NCBI RefSeq assembly: GCF_029960665.1
Contig: NZ_JASBRB010000002.1
Coordinates: 1-64,000 of the forward strand
DNA: 64,000 nucleotides
Source: Pseudarthrobacter sp. AL07
Lineage (GTDB): Bacteria > Actinomycetota > Actinomycetes > Actinomycetales > Micrococcaceae
Reading direction: 5' to 3'
Below the pieces are notes generated by a model. That model had not been told where the DNA came from and searched no databases. It saw only the letters and a list, made by a program, of their open reading frames with translations. Position numbers and translations under genes: made by a program. The stretch's first letter is position 1, and each line of letters opens with the position of its first letter. Below, piece by piece: positions 7,187 through 17,366 of this stretch.

Positions 7187-8259
7187 AACAGGCCGACAGC
7201 CACACCCATGACCACGGCACCGCCGGGCATGACTACAGCGCCGACGAGCATAAGCACCTGGCCGGGCACGGGCATGACCAAGACCACGGACATGACCATG
7301 ACCACGGGCATGATCATGAGCACAACCATGAGCACCCCGGAGGGCTGAAGGGCTTCCTCTACGGTCTGTTCGTTCCTCACAGTCATGATGCCGCTGACTC
7401 GGTGGATGAGGCGATGGAATCGTCGGTCAAGGGAATCCGGGCGCTGAAGATTTCCCTGGTCGTCCTGGCGGTCACCTCTTTGCTGCAGCTGGTCGTTTTC
7501 CTGTTCAGCGGCTCGGTGGCCCTGCTGGCGGACACTATCCATAACTTCTCCGATGCCCTGACTGCCGTTCCTTTGTGGGTGGCGTTCGTCCTGAGCCGCC
7601 GGGCGGCAACACGGACCTATACCTATGGATTCGGCCGGGTCGAGGATCTGGCCGGACTCTTCATTGTCGCCATGGTGGCGCTCTCCGCGGTGGTGGCCGG
7701 TGTGGAATCGGTCATCCGCCTTTTCCAGCCGCAACCGCTGAGTAACCTCGGTTGGGTTCTAGCGGCCGGTCTGATCGGTTTCGCCGGCAACGAGATCGTG
7801 GCGATCTACCGGATCCGGGTGGGCAAAGAGATCGGGTCCGCGGCACTGGTGGCGGACGGCGTTCACGCCAGGACCGATGGTTTCACGTCCCTGGCCGTCG
7901 TCGCGGGCGTCATCGGCGTCTGGCTTGGTTTCCCGCTGGCGGACCCTATTATCGGCATCCTGATCTCGGTCACTATTTTCGTCCTGCTGTGGGGCACTGC
8001 CCGGGACATTGGCCGCCGGCTCCTTGACGGCGTGGACCCGGACCTGCTGGAACGCACAGAAGCCGCCATCGCACCGGTAGCCCCTGCCGCCTCCACCGTC
8101 CGGTTGCGGTGGAGCGGCCACCGCCTCAACGTTGAAGTCACCGCCCCCATGGATCCTGCCCGGACCGTTGCAGAGCTCGCAGCCCTTAACAGGGCCGTTG
8201 AGGACACCGTCCGCGCAAGCATCCGCAACGTCGGAACGGTCCTCACCATTGCCCGCTAA
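7183..8259 (+). CDS. cation diffusion facilitator (zinc/cobalt-type) efflux transporter
   Basis: The 358-residue CDF protein starts with about 50 residues packed with His-Asp/His-Glu (HGHDQDHGHDHDHGHDHEH), a metal-loading loop common in zinc and cobalt exporters. Six membrane segments follow. TM2 has LLADTIHNFSDAL and TM5 has LVADGVHARTDGF, which supply the Asp/His metal site. The C-terminal cytoplasmic domain starts near DLLERTEAAIAPV. It exchanges cytoplasmic divalent metal for protons. It is translationally coupled to the ArsR repressor, which points to metal-induced expression. Similar proteins are annotated CzcD, ZitB or DmeF; the metal cannot be decided here. Confidence 0.9.
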   Translation: MKQADSHTHDHGTAGHDYSADEHKHLAGHGHDQDHGHDHDHGHDHEHNHEHPGGLKGFLYGLFVPHSHDAADSVDEAMESSVKGIRALKISLVVLAVTSLLQLVVFLFSGSVALLADTIHNFSDALTAVPLWVAFVLSRRAATRTYTYGFGRVEDLAGLFIVAMVALSAVVAGVESVIRLFQPQPLSNLGWVLAAGLIGFAGNEIVAIYRIRVGKEIGSAALVADGVHARTDGFTSLAVVAGVIGVWLGFPLADPIIGILISVTIFVLLWGTARDIGRRLLDGVDPDLLERTEAAIAPVAPAASTVRLRWSGHRLNVEVTAPMDPARTVAELAALNRAVEDTVRASIRNVGTVLTIAR

Positions 8260-8335
8260 CCCTCCACGACCCAAACCCGTAGATTACGCAGCCCTTGCAG
8301 AAGCTGGGACGGCGGGCCCACAACCTGGCTTGACC

Positions 8336-8764
8336 ATGGCCGACATACCCGGACACGGCCATTTTTTCCTCACAGCCCCGGCCATGGAAATGGTGGCAGT
8401 GTTCGGAGGGACGTTGCATTGCTATCAGGGCGACGGCGGATGCCGGAAGCAGGGCCTGTATTTCTCGCGGACCCCGCCGCGCAAACCGCTCTGGTGTGAA
8501 CTCCACCGACCCACGAAACCCCCGGGAAACGACAGCCGGGGAGCAGGAACATCACTGGCGATAAGTGTCAGCCATGATCTCGCACCGAAACTGGACCGCG
8601 CAGTTCTGGACTTTGGGACGTACAACAAGATGCAGCGCTTCGTGTGGCTGTCTCTGCCCGCGGTTAAAGGACCTCAATGCAGCTGCCTCCGCTCAACAGG
8701 AACCCCTGCCGGCAAACGCTCACCCTGCCTCGACGACGAAGGCGTTGGCCTGACGGATCTCTAA
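8336..8764 (+). CDS. possible Cys-containing hypothetical protein
   Basis: An open frame from ATG 8336 to TAA 8764 would give 142 residues. Its first half has CYQGDGGCRKQG and LWCELHRP, a spacing that could bind zinc; the second half is less protein-like. There is no clear ribosome-binding site, no recognised family and no supporting neighbour. The frame is also open upstream into the transporter gene. It is listed because 8260-8821 holds nothing more convincing. It could be a remnant carried by the transposon. Confidence 0.25.
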   Translation: MADIPGHGHFFLTAPAMEMVAVFGGTLHCYQGDGGCRKQGLYFSRTPPRKPLWCELHRPTKPPGNDSRGAGTSLAISVSHDLAPKLDRAVLDFGTYNKMQRFVWLSLPAVKGPQCSCLRSTGTPAGKRSPCLDDEGVGLTDL

Positions 8765-8821
8765 CACCGGCCGGGTCCCTGGCAGCGCAACGTCCCACAC
8801 GGAGCCCAAAAACCAGAAGTG

Positions 8822-8869
8822 GTGCAGACGACTTCTGACATTTCGTGCAGGCGACTTCTGAAACTGACA
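8822..8869 (+). mobile_element. Tn402/Tn5053-type transposon end 3 (terminus 8845-8869)
   Basis: Two copies of the 17-bp motif start at 8822 and 8845. The second extends into a 25-bp terminus ending CTGACA at 8869; read inward it begins TGTCAGTTTCAGAAG. Two closely spaced repeats is the arrangement reported for the initial (i) end of Tn402, unlike the four-repeat ends 1 and 2. The outer edge faces the DUF3046 gene, whose stop codon begins 30 bp further on. This marks the right border of the accessory island. Confidence 0.8.
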
Positions 8870-8899
8870 TCGGTGAACGCCGATGCGCTGGTGGCGGTG

Positions 8900-9124
8900 T
8901 CAGTCGCGCTGGGGTTTGACGTCGCGTCCCAGTCGCCGCTCCGGCGGCACATCCTGGACGTCGCAGACGGCCAACCACACCTGTCGGGGGCTTACCCCGG
9001 CGGCGAGGGCCTGGTCCGCCGTACGCCCGCCGGCGCCGGCCAGAACCAGGGTGCTGCTCAGGACCCGTGAGTAGCCGGCCCCGAATTCGTCGTCCATAAG
9101 CCGCCAATAGTCACTGATCCGCAC
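8900..9124 (-). CDS. DUF3046 family protein
   Basis: GTG 9124 gives 74 residues starting VRISDYWRLMDDEFGAGYSRVL and ending with VCDVQDVPPERRLGRDVKPQRD. Both ends are hallmarks of DUF3046, a small protein of unknown function found directly upstream of recA across Actinobacteria (Rv2738c in M. tuberculosis). The upstream in-frame TTG at 9127 is less likely as a start. Downstream, where recA would be expected, a transposon end begins after 30 bp. It is divergent from the MarR gene, with a gap of about 40 bp. Confidence 0.9.
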   Translation of the reverse strand: MRISDYWRLMDDEFGAGYSRVLSSTLVLAGAGGRTADQALAAGVSPRQVWLAVCDVQDVPPERRLGRDVKPQRD

Positions 9125-9165
9125 CAATAGAGTCTCTCACGGTCCCGGACCCTAGAATTGTTGCC

Positions 9166-9735
9166 ATGAGCAACACTGCCGACGGCACTCCTGCGACAGG
9201 CCGTCCTGAGACCGGCGTTCCCGTGACGTCCCCTGCGGAGACAGGTGCGGACAAAGACACCGTCGATGAAGCCCTGAACACTGTGGAACACCAAATCAGT
9301 CTCTTCTGGCGGCGTGCCCGGTCGGTCTCCCATCAGCTCTCGCGGCAGGTGCACCCGGACATGGAACCGGCGGCCTACGGACTGCTTTCGGTCATCCGGC
9401 GAGAGGGACCCATCCGGTTGACAGACCTGGCCCTGAATATCGGCGTGGGCAAGCCTTCCGTCAGCCGCCAGATCGCATTCCTGGAACGCATTGGGTTGGT
9501 GTTCAAGGAAGCTGACCCCCTGGACGGCAGGGCGCAGTCGATCCGCCTGACCGAAAAGGGCGAGGAAAGAATGCACCAGGTCCAGGATGCGCGCCGCCAG
9601 GACTTCCGTGAACGGCTGGCTGAGTGGCCGGTCGGGGAACTGCAGACACTCGCCGAATACATGGCAAAACTTAACTCCATGTTTGAAATTGACGCTTTCG
9701 CGAAGGACCCGTCCGCCGGCGACACGGAAAAATAG
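9166..9735 (+). CDS. MarR-family transcriptional regulator
   Basis: The protein has 189 residues with a long polar N-terminal tail of about 40. The winged-helix MarR domain follows: GLLSVIRREGPIRLTDLALNIGVGKPSVSRQIAFLERIGLV as helix-turn-helix, then the wing with DPLDGRAQSIRLTEKGEERM. MarR proteins bind palindromes as dimers and are released by small ligands. No target operon is next to it on the same strand; it ends at a strong hairpin shared with the convergent clgR gene. Regulon unknown. Confidence 0.85.
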   Translation: MSNTADGTPATGRPETGVPVTSPAETGADKDTVDEALNTVEHQISLFWRRARSVSHQLSRQVHPDMEPAAYGLLSVIRREGPIRLTDLALNIGVGKPSVSRQIAFLERIGLVFKEADPLDGRAQSIRLTEKGEERMHQVQDARRQDFRERLAEWPVGELQTLAEYMAKLNSMFEIDAFAKDPSAGDTEK

Positions 9736-9744
9736 CCACCACAC

Positions 9745-9780
9745 AACAAAGCCTCCGGGCCAGTGGCCGGAGGCTTTGTT
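9745..9780. terminator. bidirectional hairpin terminator between marR and clgR
   Basis: AACAAAGCCTCCGG pairs with CCGGAGGCTTTGTT around a short loop. A-rich and T-rich flanks sit on the two sides, so the hairpin can stop both convergent genes. Confidence 0.85.
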
Positions 9781-9808
9781 GAAGTTCCTGTCTGGTTCCT
9801 GCGACGGC

Positions 9809-10261
9809 TTACCGTGCGCCGGAAAGCAGGCCCTTGGACAGTTCGTTGTTGAGTTCAGCGTTGAGATCGCGATCAAGGTCGCGGCCGTAGCGCTGTGAGA
9901 ATTCCTGGGGAACGGTGTCCGGAACGGCTACGCCCTCCGCGACAGCAACACGGTCACTGACTTCCCTGAGCATGCTGGACAGCGGCACGTCCAGGGCTGA
10001 GCAGATTGACGAGAGGAGCTCTGATGAAGCTTCCTTCTGGCCGCGTTCTACTTCGCTGAGGTAGCCCAAGGAAACACGGGCACTGTGCGAAACTTCGCGG
10101 AGCGTGCGTCCCTGACGCTGGCGTACATCGCGCAGGACATCACCGATTTCGTGACGAAGGACAACCATCTTGCGCTCCTTCTGTTCGCTCTTGGCCTGAT
10201 CGGCGAGGCCCACATCCTTCCAGCGGACAACGCCGTTTATGGATACGGGCTGCTTTACCAT
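9809..10261 (-). CDS. clgR: ClgR-type XRE transcriptional regulator
   Basis: The protein has a helix-turn-helix core [30 protein letters not shown], which is diagnostic of ClgR, the activator of clp protease and other proteolysis genes in Actinobacteria. It acts upstream of pncC-pgsA-ftsK here, as in mycobacteria. The long start at 10261 (150 aa) and an internal ATG at 10168 are both possible. The internal one has a good AGAAGGAG ribosome-binding site, so the shorter 119-residue form may be the main or a second product. ClgR proteins end in residues recognised by Clp; here the tail is LLSGAR. Confidence 0.9.
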   Translation of the reverse strand: MVKQPVSINGVVRWKDVGLADQAKSEQKERKMVVLRHEIGDVLRDVRQRQGRTLREVSHSARVSLGYLSEVERGQKEASSELLSSICSALDVPLSSMLREVSDRVAVAEGVAVPDTVPQEFSQRYGRDLDRDLNAELNNELSKGLLSGAR

Positions 10262-10413
10262 CTGTATCGCCTTGCTCCCTCATAAGTGCGGTCCGCCGTG
10301 GAGCGAACCGTGGTTGTTTATTCATCCTAGGCGCCTCCGCTATCCGGAAGCGACACAATGTAATAACTAATGGACACCGGGATTTGTTCCCGGCAACTTT
10401 ACGCCCGGTAGCT

Positions 10414-10893
10414 TCAGGAAGATAGGGCCGCTATCAGGCTTTCCAGCGCGGCACCACAAGCCTGTCCGCGGATCTCGGCCCGGTTACCCGTGAAGCCGTA
10501 CTCGAGGTAGGACGCACCGGCCGCTGTGGCGATCCCGATAAACACCGTTCCCACCGCCTTGCCGTCATGTTCCTCCGGGCCGGCTACCCCCGTGGTGGCG
10601 ATGCCGATGTCAGCCCGAAGTGCGGTCCTTGCCCCGGCCGCCATGGCCGCTGCGACGGCGCCGTCAACGGATCCGGCAGCGGCCAGAAGCTCTGCCGGAA
10701 CGCCGAGGACGTCCACTTTGACAGAGTTCTGGTAAGCCACCACGCCGCCCTGGAGCATGCCTGAAGCTCCGGCTGTGTCGGCGAGCACGGCGCTGACCAT
10801 TCCTGCCGTGAGCGACTCCGCGGTCGCTACGGTGCGGCCCATTTCCAGTGCTCTTTTGACTGCCTGTTCCGCCAGGTGGTGAAGGTTGGTCAC
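10414..10893 (-). CDS. pncC: nicotinamide-nucleotide amidase (CinA C-terminal domain)
   Basis: The 159-residue stand-alone CinA C-terminal domain removes the amide from nicotinamide mononucleotide to recycle it to NAD. Family signatures are ATAESLTAGMVSAVLADTAGAS with the catalytic Ser, GGVVAYQNSVKVDVLGVP and GIATTGVAGPEEHDGKAVGTVFIG. GTG 10893 follows a GGGAG ribosome-binding site. It lies 9 bp after pgsA on the same strand, in the usual actinobacterial order ahead of clgR. The N-terminal pyrophosphatase domain of full CinA is absent, as in many Actinobacteria. Confidence 0.93.
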   Translation of the reverse strand: MTNLHHLAEQAVKRALEMGRTVATAESLTAGMVSAVLADTAGASGMLQGGVVAYQNSVKVDVLGVPAELLAAAGSVDGAVAAAMAAGARTALRADIGIATTGVAGPEEHDGKAVGTVFIGIATAAGASYLEYGFTGNRAEIRGQACGAALESLIAALSS

Positions 10894-10902
10894 GTCGGCT
10901 CC

Positions 10903-11538
10903 CTAGTTTCCAGCTGTAGTTGTTCCGGCCCGTTTGCCCTGTGACCGGATTCGCAGGGCTTCAATGACGTACTCGACGCCGGTCCATACCGTGATCAGGA
11001 CAGCCGCCATCATGACGGCGAAAGCCACCCATACAAGCCACGGTGCCAGCGCGCCGAGCGGCAGGAGGTACAGGAAGATCGCGGCCGTCTGAACGACGGT
11101 TTTGAGCTTGCCTCCGCGCGAGGCCGGGATGACACCGTACCGGATGACAAAGAAGCGAAGGGCGGTGATGCCCCACTCTCGGACGAGGATGACGATGGTG
11201 ACCCACCACGGCAGTTCGTTCAGGATAGAAAGCATCACCAAGGCTGAGCCGATGAGGAGCTTGTCGGCGATGGGGTCTGCAATTTTGCCGAAATTCGTGA
11301 CGAGGCCGCGGCTCCTGGCGATGTCGCCGTCGAGCTTGTCAGTGTAGATGGCGACGGCGAACACCACCACCGCGGCCCAGCGCCAAGGCCCCGACTCGCT
11401 GTTCAGCCCGGGAGCATCGGCGATGAGGAACCACACGAAGAACGGCACCAGGGCGATGCGCAGCATGGTCAGGATGTTGGGAAGATTCCAGATTCCTGGG
11501 CTGCTGGAGCCGGCGGCAGTTGCTTCGGTGCTAGTCAC
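10903..11538 (-). CDS. pgsA: CDP-diacylglycerol-glycerol-3-phosphate 3-phosphatidyltransferase
   Basis: The 211-residue membrane enzyme makes phosphatidylglycerol phosphate from CDP-diacylglycerol and glycerol-3-phosphate, the committed step to phosphatidylglycerol and cardiolipin. The full CDP-alcohol phosphotransferase motif is present (DKLDGDIARSRGLVTNFGK, then IADPIADK), giving D-x2-D-G-x2-A-R-x8-G-x3-D-x3-D. Several membrane helices surround it. It follows ftsK by 9 bp and precedes pncC, so the three are probably cotranscribed. A second PgsA-like gene is common in Actinobacteria, so the exact substrate is inferred from the gene neighbourhood. Confidence 0.9.
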   Translation of the reverse strand: MTSTEATAAGSSSPGIWNLPNILTMLRIALVPFFVWFLIADAPGLNSESGPWRWAAVVVFAVAIYTDKLDGDIARSRGLVTNFGKIADPIADKLLIGSALVMLSILNELPWWVTIVILVREWGITALRFFVIRYGVIPASRGGKLKTVVQTAAIFLYLLPLGALAPWLVWVAFAVMMAAVLITVWTGVEYVIEALRIRSQGKRAGTTTAGN

Positions 11539-11547
11539 ACTCCTAGG

Positions 11548-14469
11548 CTACCGTCCGGTGAGTGACCACGCGTCTTCGGAACCGGCCTCGTCGTCGCCCG
11601 AGGTGCTGTCGGCGCCGTCGAAGTACTCAATCTTCTGGCTGCGCTGGTCCAGGTCCGCCTGCACGAGGTCTTCCGCATAACCGCCCTGGGCGATGTTCGA
11701 GTTGGCGTTGTCGCTGAGCGCCGCCGTCTGCGAGTCAGCAACTGCGGGCGCGTCCTGGCCCTTCATGGCTGCTAGCACCGACGCGAGGTCGTCCGGCTTG
11801 ACCAGGACGTCACGTGCCTTGGACCCCTCGGAGGGGCCAACCACTCCCCTGGACTCGAGGAGGTCCATCAGCCGTCCGGCCTTGGCGAAGCCCACCCGGA
11901 GCTTGCGCTGGAGCATCGACGTCGAACCGAACTGTGTGGTGACCACAAGTTCGGTGGCCTGCAGCAGCACTTCGAGGTCGTCCCCGATGTCGTCGTCGAT
12001 CTGCTTTTTTGGTGCCTCGGGGGCGACATCGTGGCGGTAGTCGACTTTGAGCTGGCCCTTGACGTGTTCCACGACCTTGTGGATTTCAGACTCCGTGACC
12101 CAGGCGCCCTGGACACGCATGGCTTTGGAGGCACCCATCGGCAGGAACAGAGCATCACCCTGGCCGATGAGTTTTTCGGCACCGGGCTGGTCTAGAACCA
12201 CGCGGGAGTCCGTGACGGAGGACGTGGCGAAGGCCATGCGGGACGGCACGTTGGCCTTGATGAGGCCGGTGACGACGTCCACGGAGGGCCGCTGGGTGGC
12301 CAGGACCAGGTGGATGCCGGCGGCGCGGGCCAGCTGGGTGATGCGGACGATGGAGTCTTCGACGTCGCGCGGGGCCACCATCATCAGGTCGGCGAGCTCG
12401 TCAACAATCACCAGCAGGTACGGGTAGGGCCGGATGACGCGCTTGGAGTCCACGGGCGGCTGGACCTTGCCGGCGCGGACGGCCTTGTTGAAGTCATCGA
12501 TGTGCTTGAACCCGTAGTTGGCGAGGTCGTCGTAGCGGGCGTCCATCTCGCGGACTACCCACTGCAGGGCCTCGGCAGCCTTCTTCGGGTTGGTAATGAT
12601 GGGAGTGATCAGGTGCGGGACGCCTTCGTAGGCGGTCAGCTCCACACGCTTGGGGTCCACCATGACCATGCGGACCTCATCCGGGGTTGCCCGCATAAGG
12701 ATCGAGGTGATCATGGAGTTCACGAACGAGGACTTACCGGCGCCTGTGGCACCTGCGACGAGCAGGTGGGGCATCTTGGCGAGGTTCGCCACGACATAAC
12801 CGCCTTCGACGTCCTTGCCGACCCCCATCACCATCGGGTGGTCGGTCCGGCGCGCGTTCTGGCTCCGGAGGACGTCACCGAGGGAAACGGTCTCGCGGTC
12901 CGTGTTGGGAATCTCGATACCGATGGCGGACTTGCCCGGGATGGGGCTGAGGATCCGGACGTCACTGGAAGCCACGGCGTAGGAGATGTTCTTGGACAGG
13001 GCGGTGACCCGCTCCACCTTGGTGCCCGGGGACAGCTCGATCTCATACCGGGTGACGGTGGGCCCGCGGCTGAAGCCGGTGACCTGCGCTTCCACGTTGA
13101 ACTGGTTGAGGGTCTCGGTCAGCGAAGCCACAATGGCGTCGTTGGCTTCGGTGCGCTCCTTGGGGATGGAGCCCGGGGTCAGAACGTCCGACGGCGGCAG
13201 GGTGTAGGTGACGTCGCCCGCCAGTGAGAGCTGCTCGGTCCGCTGCGGAATGGGAGCCGGAAGGGGCATGGGTGTGACGGGCTTGGCCGGCACCTGCGCG
13301 ACGGCGGCGGCTGCAGCATTGAGTGAACCGGCGGCGACCATCCCGGGGGTGACCAGCGGGATGGCCTCGGTGGCGTTGTCCTCTGCCGGGGCGCTCCCTG
13401 CGGTGCCGATGCCCTGGGCGGCTTTGATTTTCTCGACGGCGATCTCCGCCTTCGTGGGGCGGCGCACACCGGGAGCGGGGCGCGATCCACTGTCTGGCTT
13501 GGCGTCTGCCTCGTCGTCGTCGATAACGGCGTGCTCGAAGGCTTCATCGCCCACGTAGCCTTCCAGCCCGGCGTCGGACTCGTGGTCCTTGCCGAAGAAG
13601 CGTCGCTTCTTCTTCCGCGGCGCCTGGGTTGCCGGGGTTTCCTCGAGGTAGCTGCGGTCGTGGCTGTCCCCGTCGTCGCCGGGTTCCTGCAGGTCGATGC
13701 CCATGAGGTGCTCATAGGCCCCCCGGAGCCGGCGTGGAATGGCGCTGAAGGGGGTGGCGGTAATGATGAGCAATGAGACGAAGGCCAGCAGCCCGTAGAC
13801 CGCAATGGGCACCGCGGCATGGATGGCTGCGAGAGGTGAGGCGGCCAGGAAGCCGAGCATGCCGCCTGCCTGGCGGAGTCCGTCGAAGCCTTCGGCTACG
13901 GTGGGCTGGCCACCCACTACGTGGGCAAGGCCGCAGCCCGCAAAGGTCATGATGAGAAAACCGATGCCCACCCGGTTGTTTCCCCGGCCGTCGTCGGGCT
14001 GCCGGAAGAGCCGGAAGGCGCACACAAAAAGCATCAGCGGCAAAAGCAGCGACATCCAGCCGAAAGTGCCATTGACCACGCTGTAGACGGCGTCGGGGAA
14101 CCAGCCGGTCATTCCCCACCATGCGAAGGTGGCGATGAAGACGCCCAGGGCAAGGTTGAACAGGGCAGCGCCGTCGCGGCGTTCGTCCGCCGGCAGGTCG
14201 CTGACATCGGAGCCGATCCTGCGGACTCCGCCGCCAACCAGATGGCCGACGCCCAGCCAGGCGCCGGCCACAACGCGCAGCAGCCAGGGCTGCCGCTGGT
14301 CGACGGCGGGAAGCTGACGGGTGCGTGCGGTGCCCGCCGATGAACCGGCCCGGCCGCCGGTGCGGCTGGACCCTGTGGCGCCTGCACCTCGGCCCGCCGA
14401 GCTGCCGGATTTGGCGCTGGATTTGCCGCCAGCGGTGCCTCGGGGCGCGGGAGTAGTACGAGTGGCCAT
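11548..14469 (-). CDS. ftsK: DNA translocase FtsK/SpoIIIE
   Basis: The protein has 973 residues from ATG 14469; the frame extends further up but would overlap the rnj terminator. The layout is a basic Ala/Gly/Arg-rich start, about four membrane helices (roughly residues 100-260), a Pro/Ala linker and the motor domain. Walker A GATGAGKSS lies near residue 571, and Walker B is LLVIVDELADLMM. The gamma winged helix holds QRKLRVGFAKAGRLMDLLESRGVVGPSEG, which reads KOPS-type polar sequences. It pumps chromosomal DNA through the division septum. An acidic tail follows the gamma domain. Confidence 0.95.
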   Translation of the reverse strand: MATRTTPAPRGTAGGKSSAKSGSSAGRGAGATGSSRTGGRAGSSAGTARTRQLPAVDQRQPWLLRVVAGAWLGVGHLVGGGVRRIGSDVSDLPADERRDGAALFNLALGVFIATFAWWGMTGWFPDAVYSVVNGTFGWMSLLLPLMLFVCAFRLFRQPDDGRGNNRVGIGFLIMTFAGCGLAHVVGGQPTVAEGFDGLRQAGGMLGFLAASPLAAIHAAVPIAVYGLLAFVSLLIITATPFSAIPRRLRGAYEHLMGIDLQEPGDDGDSHDRSYLEETPATQAPRKKKRRFFGKDHESDAGLEGYVGDEAFEHAVIDDDEADAKPDSGSRPAPGVRRPTKAEIAVEKIKAAQGIGTAGSAPAEDNATEAIPLVTPGMVAAGSLNAAAAAVAQVPAKPVTPMPLPAPIPQRTEQLSLAGDVTYTLPPSDVLTPGSIPKERTEANDAIVASLTETLNQFNVEAQVTGFSRGPTVTRYEIELSPGTKVERVTALSKNISYAVASSDVRILSPIPGKSAIGIEIPNTDRETVSLGDVLRSQNARRTDHPMVMGVGKDVEGGYVVANLAKMPHLLVAGATGAGKSSFVNSMITSILMRATPDEVRMVMVDPKRVELTAYEGVPHLITPIITNPKKAAEALQWVVREMDARYDDLANYGFKHIDDFNKAVRAGKVQPPVDSKRVIRPYPYLLVIVDELADLMMVAPRDVEDSIVRITQLARAAGIHLVLATQRPSVDVVTGLIKANVPSRMAFATSSVTDSRVVLDQPGAEKLIGQGDALFLPMGASKAMRVQGAWVTESEIHKVVEHVKGQLKVDYRHDVAPEAPKKQIDDDIGDDLEVLLQATELVVTTQFGSTSMLQRKLRVGFAKAGRLMDLLESRGVVGPSEGSKARDVLVKPDDLASVLAAMKGQDAPAVADSQTAALSDNANSNIAQGGYAEDLVQADLDQRSQKIEYFDGADSTSGDDEAGSEDAWSLTGR

Positions 14470-14543
14470 ACGTGCCACGGTACCGGAACTGGCGTGGTTT
14501 TCCGCGGATTTCCGGCCGTTCCCGGCCTCATGTTGCAGATGGG

Positions 14544-14574
14544 AAAGGCCCGGTTCCATAAGAACCGGGCCTTT
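14544..14574 (-). terminator. rnj terminator
   Basis: AAAGGCCCGGTTC pairs with GAACCGGGCCTTT around a 5-base loop, with T-rich flank on the minus strand, about 25 bp past the RNase J stop codon. It separates rnj from ftsK. Confidence 0.85.
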
Positions 14575-14598
14575 GCCATTCCGCTGCCTTCGGGGCTG

Positions 14599-16290
<1,692 letters not shown>

Positions 16291-16331
16291 AGTGCACTAC
16301 TTTCCAGGCGAAAGGGTGCTGGTCTTAGCCC

Positions 16332-17240
16332 TCAGGGAAAGACCAGCCCCGCTTCCGCCAAATCCTCGCGGATGGATACGATCTCGGCTTCGTCCGGCTC
16401 CACGAGGGGCAAACGGACAATCGAGTTGGGCAGGACTCCCTGCCATTTAAGAATTAGTTTGGCTGCAACGGCTCCCTGGATACGGGTCATCGTTGCCCGT
16501 ACAACGGGCAGCAGCTCGAAGTTAATCTTACGCGCGGTTTCGAAGTCGTTCGCATTGATGGCGTCGATCAGTTCGCGGAAGCGGCGCGTAGCGATGTGGG
16601 TTGTAACACCCACGAGTCCGACGGCGCCCAGGGACATCCACGGAAGGGTCAGTCCGTCGTCGCCCGAGTAGAAGTACAGGTCCGTCTCTGCCATCACGCG
16701 ACTGGCTGCAACAAAATCGGCTTTGGCATCCTTGACTGCGACGATGTTCGGGTGCTGCGCCAGGCGGATCATGGTTTCGGGCTCGATCGCGATGGAGGAA
16801 CGGCCCGGAATGTCATAGAGCATAACGGGCACATCGGCTGCGGAGGCGACAGCCTCGAAGTGTGCCCGGACCCCGGCCTGGCTGGGCTTGTTGTAGTACG
16901 GCGTGACGAGCAGGAGCCCATCGACGCCGAGCGCTGCCGCCTGCTGGGAGAGGTGCACCGAATGCGCGGTGTCGTTCGTCCCGGTGCCGGCGATGATGGC
17001 GGCGCGGTCTCCCACGGCCTCCTTGACAGCGCGGAACATGCCAAGGTTTTCGTCATCCGAGAGGGTAGACGTTTCGCCGGTGGTACCGGTGACGACCAGG
17101 CCGTCGCAGCCATCGTCCACAAGTCTGGTGGCCAGTTCGGCTGCCTGCTTGTAGTCCACGGCGCCATCCCTGGTGAAGGGCGTGACCATGGCGGTCAGGA
17201 GCGTACCAAGGGCAGGAGCGGTGGCGGATTTGTGAGGCAT
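16332..17240 (-). CDS. dapA: 4-hydroxy-tetrahydrodipicolinate synthase
   Basis: The 302-residue TIM barrel condenses pyruvate with aspartate semialdehyde, the first dedicated step to diaminopimelate and lysine. The Schiff-base Lys is K170 in NIVAVKDAKAD. The catalytic Tyr is Y142 in MLYDIPGRSS, with the proton-relay motif VVTGTTGETSTL. ATG 17240 gives the usual family length; an upstream extension would be basic and unconserved. It is separated from rnj by about 40 bp on the same strand and is probably cotranscribed with it. dapB lies about 3 kb away on the same strand. Confidence 0.95.
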   Translation of the reverse strand: MPHKSATAPALGTLLTAMVTPFTRDGAVDYKQAAELATRLVDDGCDGLVVTGTTGETSTLSDDENLGMFRAVKEAVGDRAAIIAGTGTNDTAHSVHLSQQAAALGVDGLLLVTPYYNKPSQAGVRAHFEAVASAADVPVMLYDIPGRSSIAIEPETMIRLAQHPNIVAVKDAKADFVAASRVMAETDLYFYSGDDGLTLPWMSLGAVGLVGVTTHIATRRFRELIDAINANDFETARKINFELLPVVRATMTRIQGAVAAKLILKWQGVLPNSIVRLPLVEPDEAEIVSIREDLAEAGLVFP

Positions 17241-17366
17241 GGAAAAAACGTTACCCTGTCGGCAGCTGGTTAGGACAATGGGAGCGGCGTGATACACATC
17301 AAATAGGGGGCTGCCATGCCCCAGGAATTGAGGTCCGCACCCACTGGAAGTCCGACACCCGCAGCG

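Noticed and set aside
8813..8838. CAGAAGT...ACTTCTG inverted repeat beside end 3
   Set aside because: The left arm lacks the TGTC start and CTGCAC end of a terminus, so it is probably chance or a decayed remnant.
1..8870. integron, attI site or gene cassettes linked to the Tn402-type ends
   Set aside because: No integrase gene and no cassette-type 59-base elements were recognised.
1..8870. left-facing copy of the 25-bp transposon terminus
   Set aside because: No TGTC-AGAAG-CTGCAC pattern in the opposite orientation was seen by eye on either side of the cargo genes.
12310..13227. long open frame opposite ftsK
   Set aside because: It is the mirror of a strongly conserved gene, has no ribosome-binding site and reads as biased low-complexity sequence.
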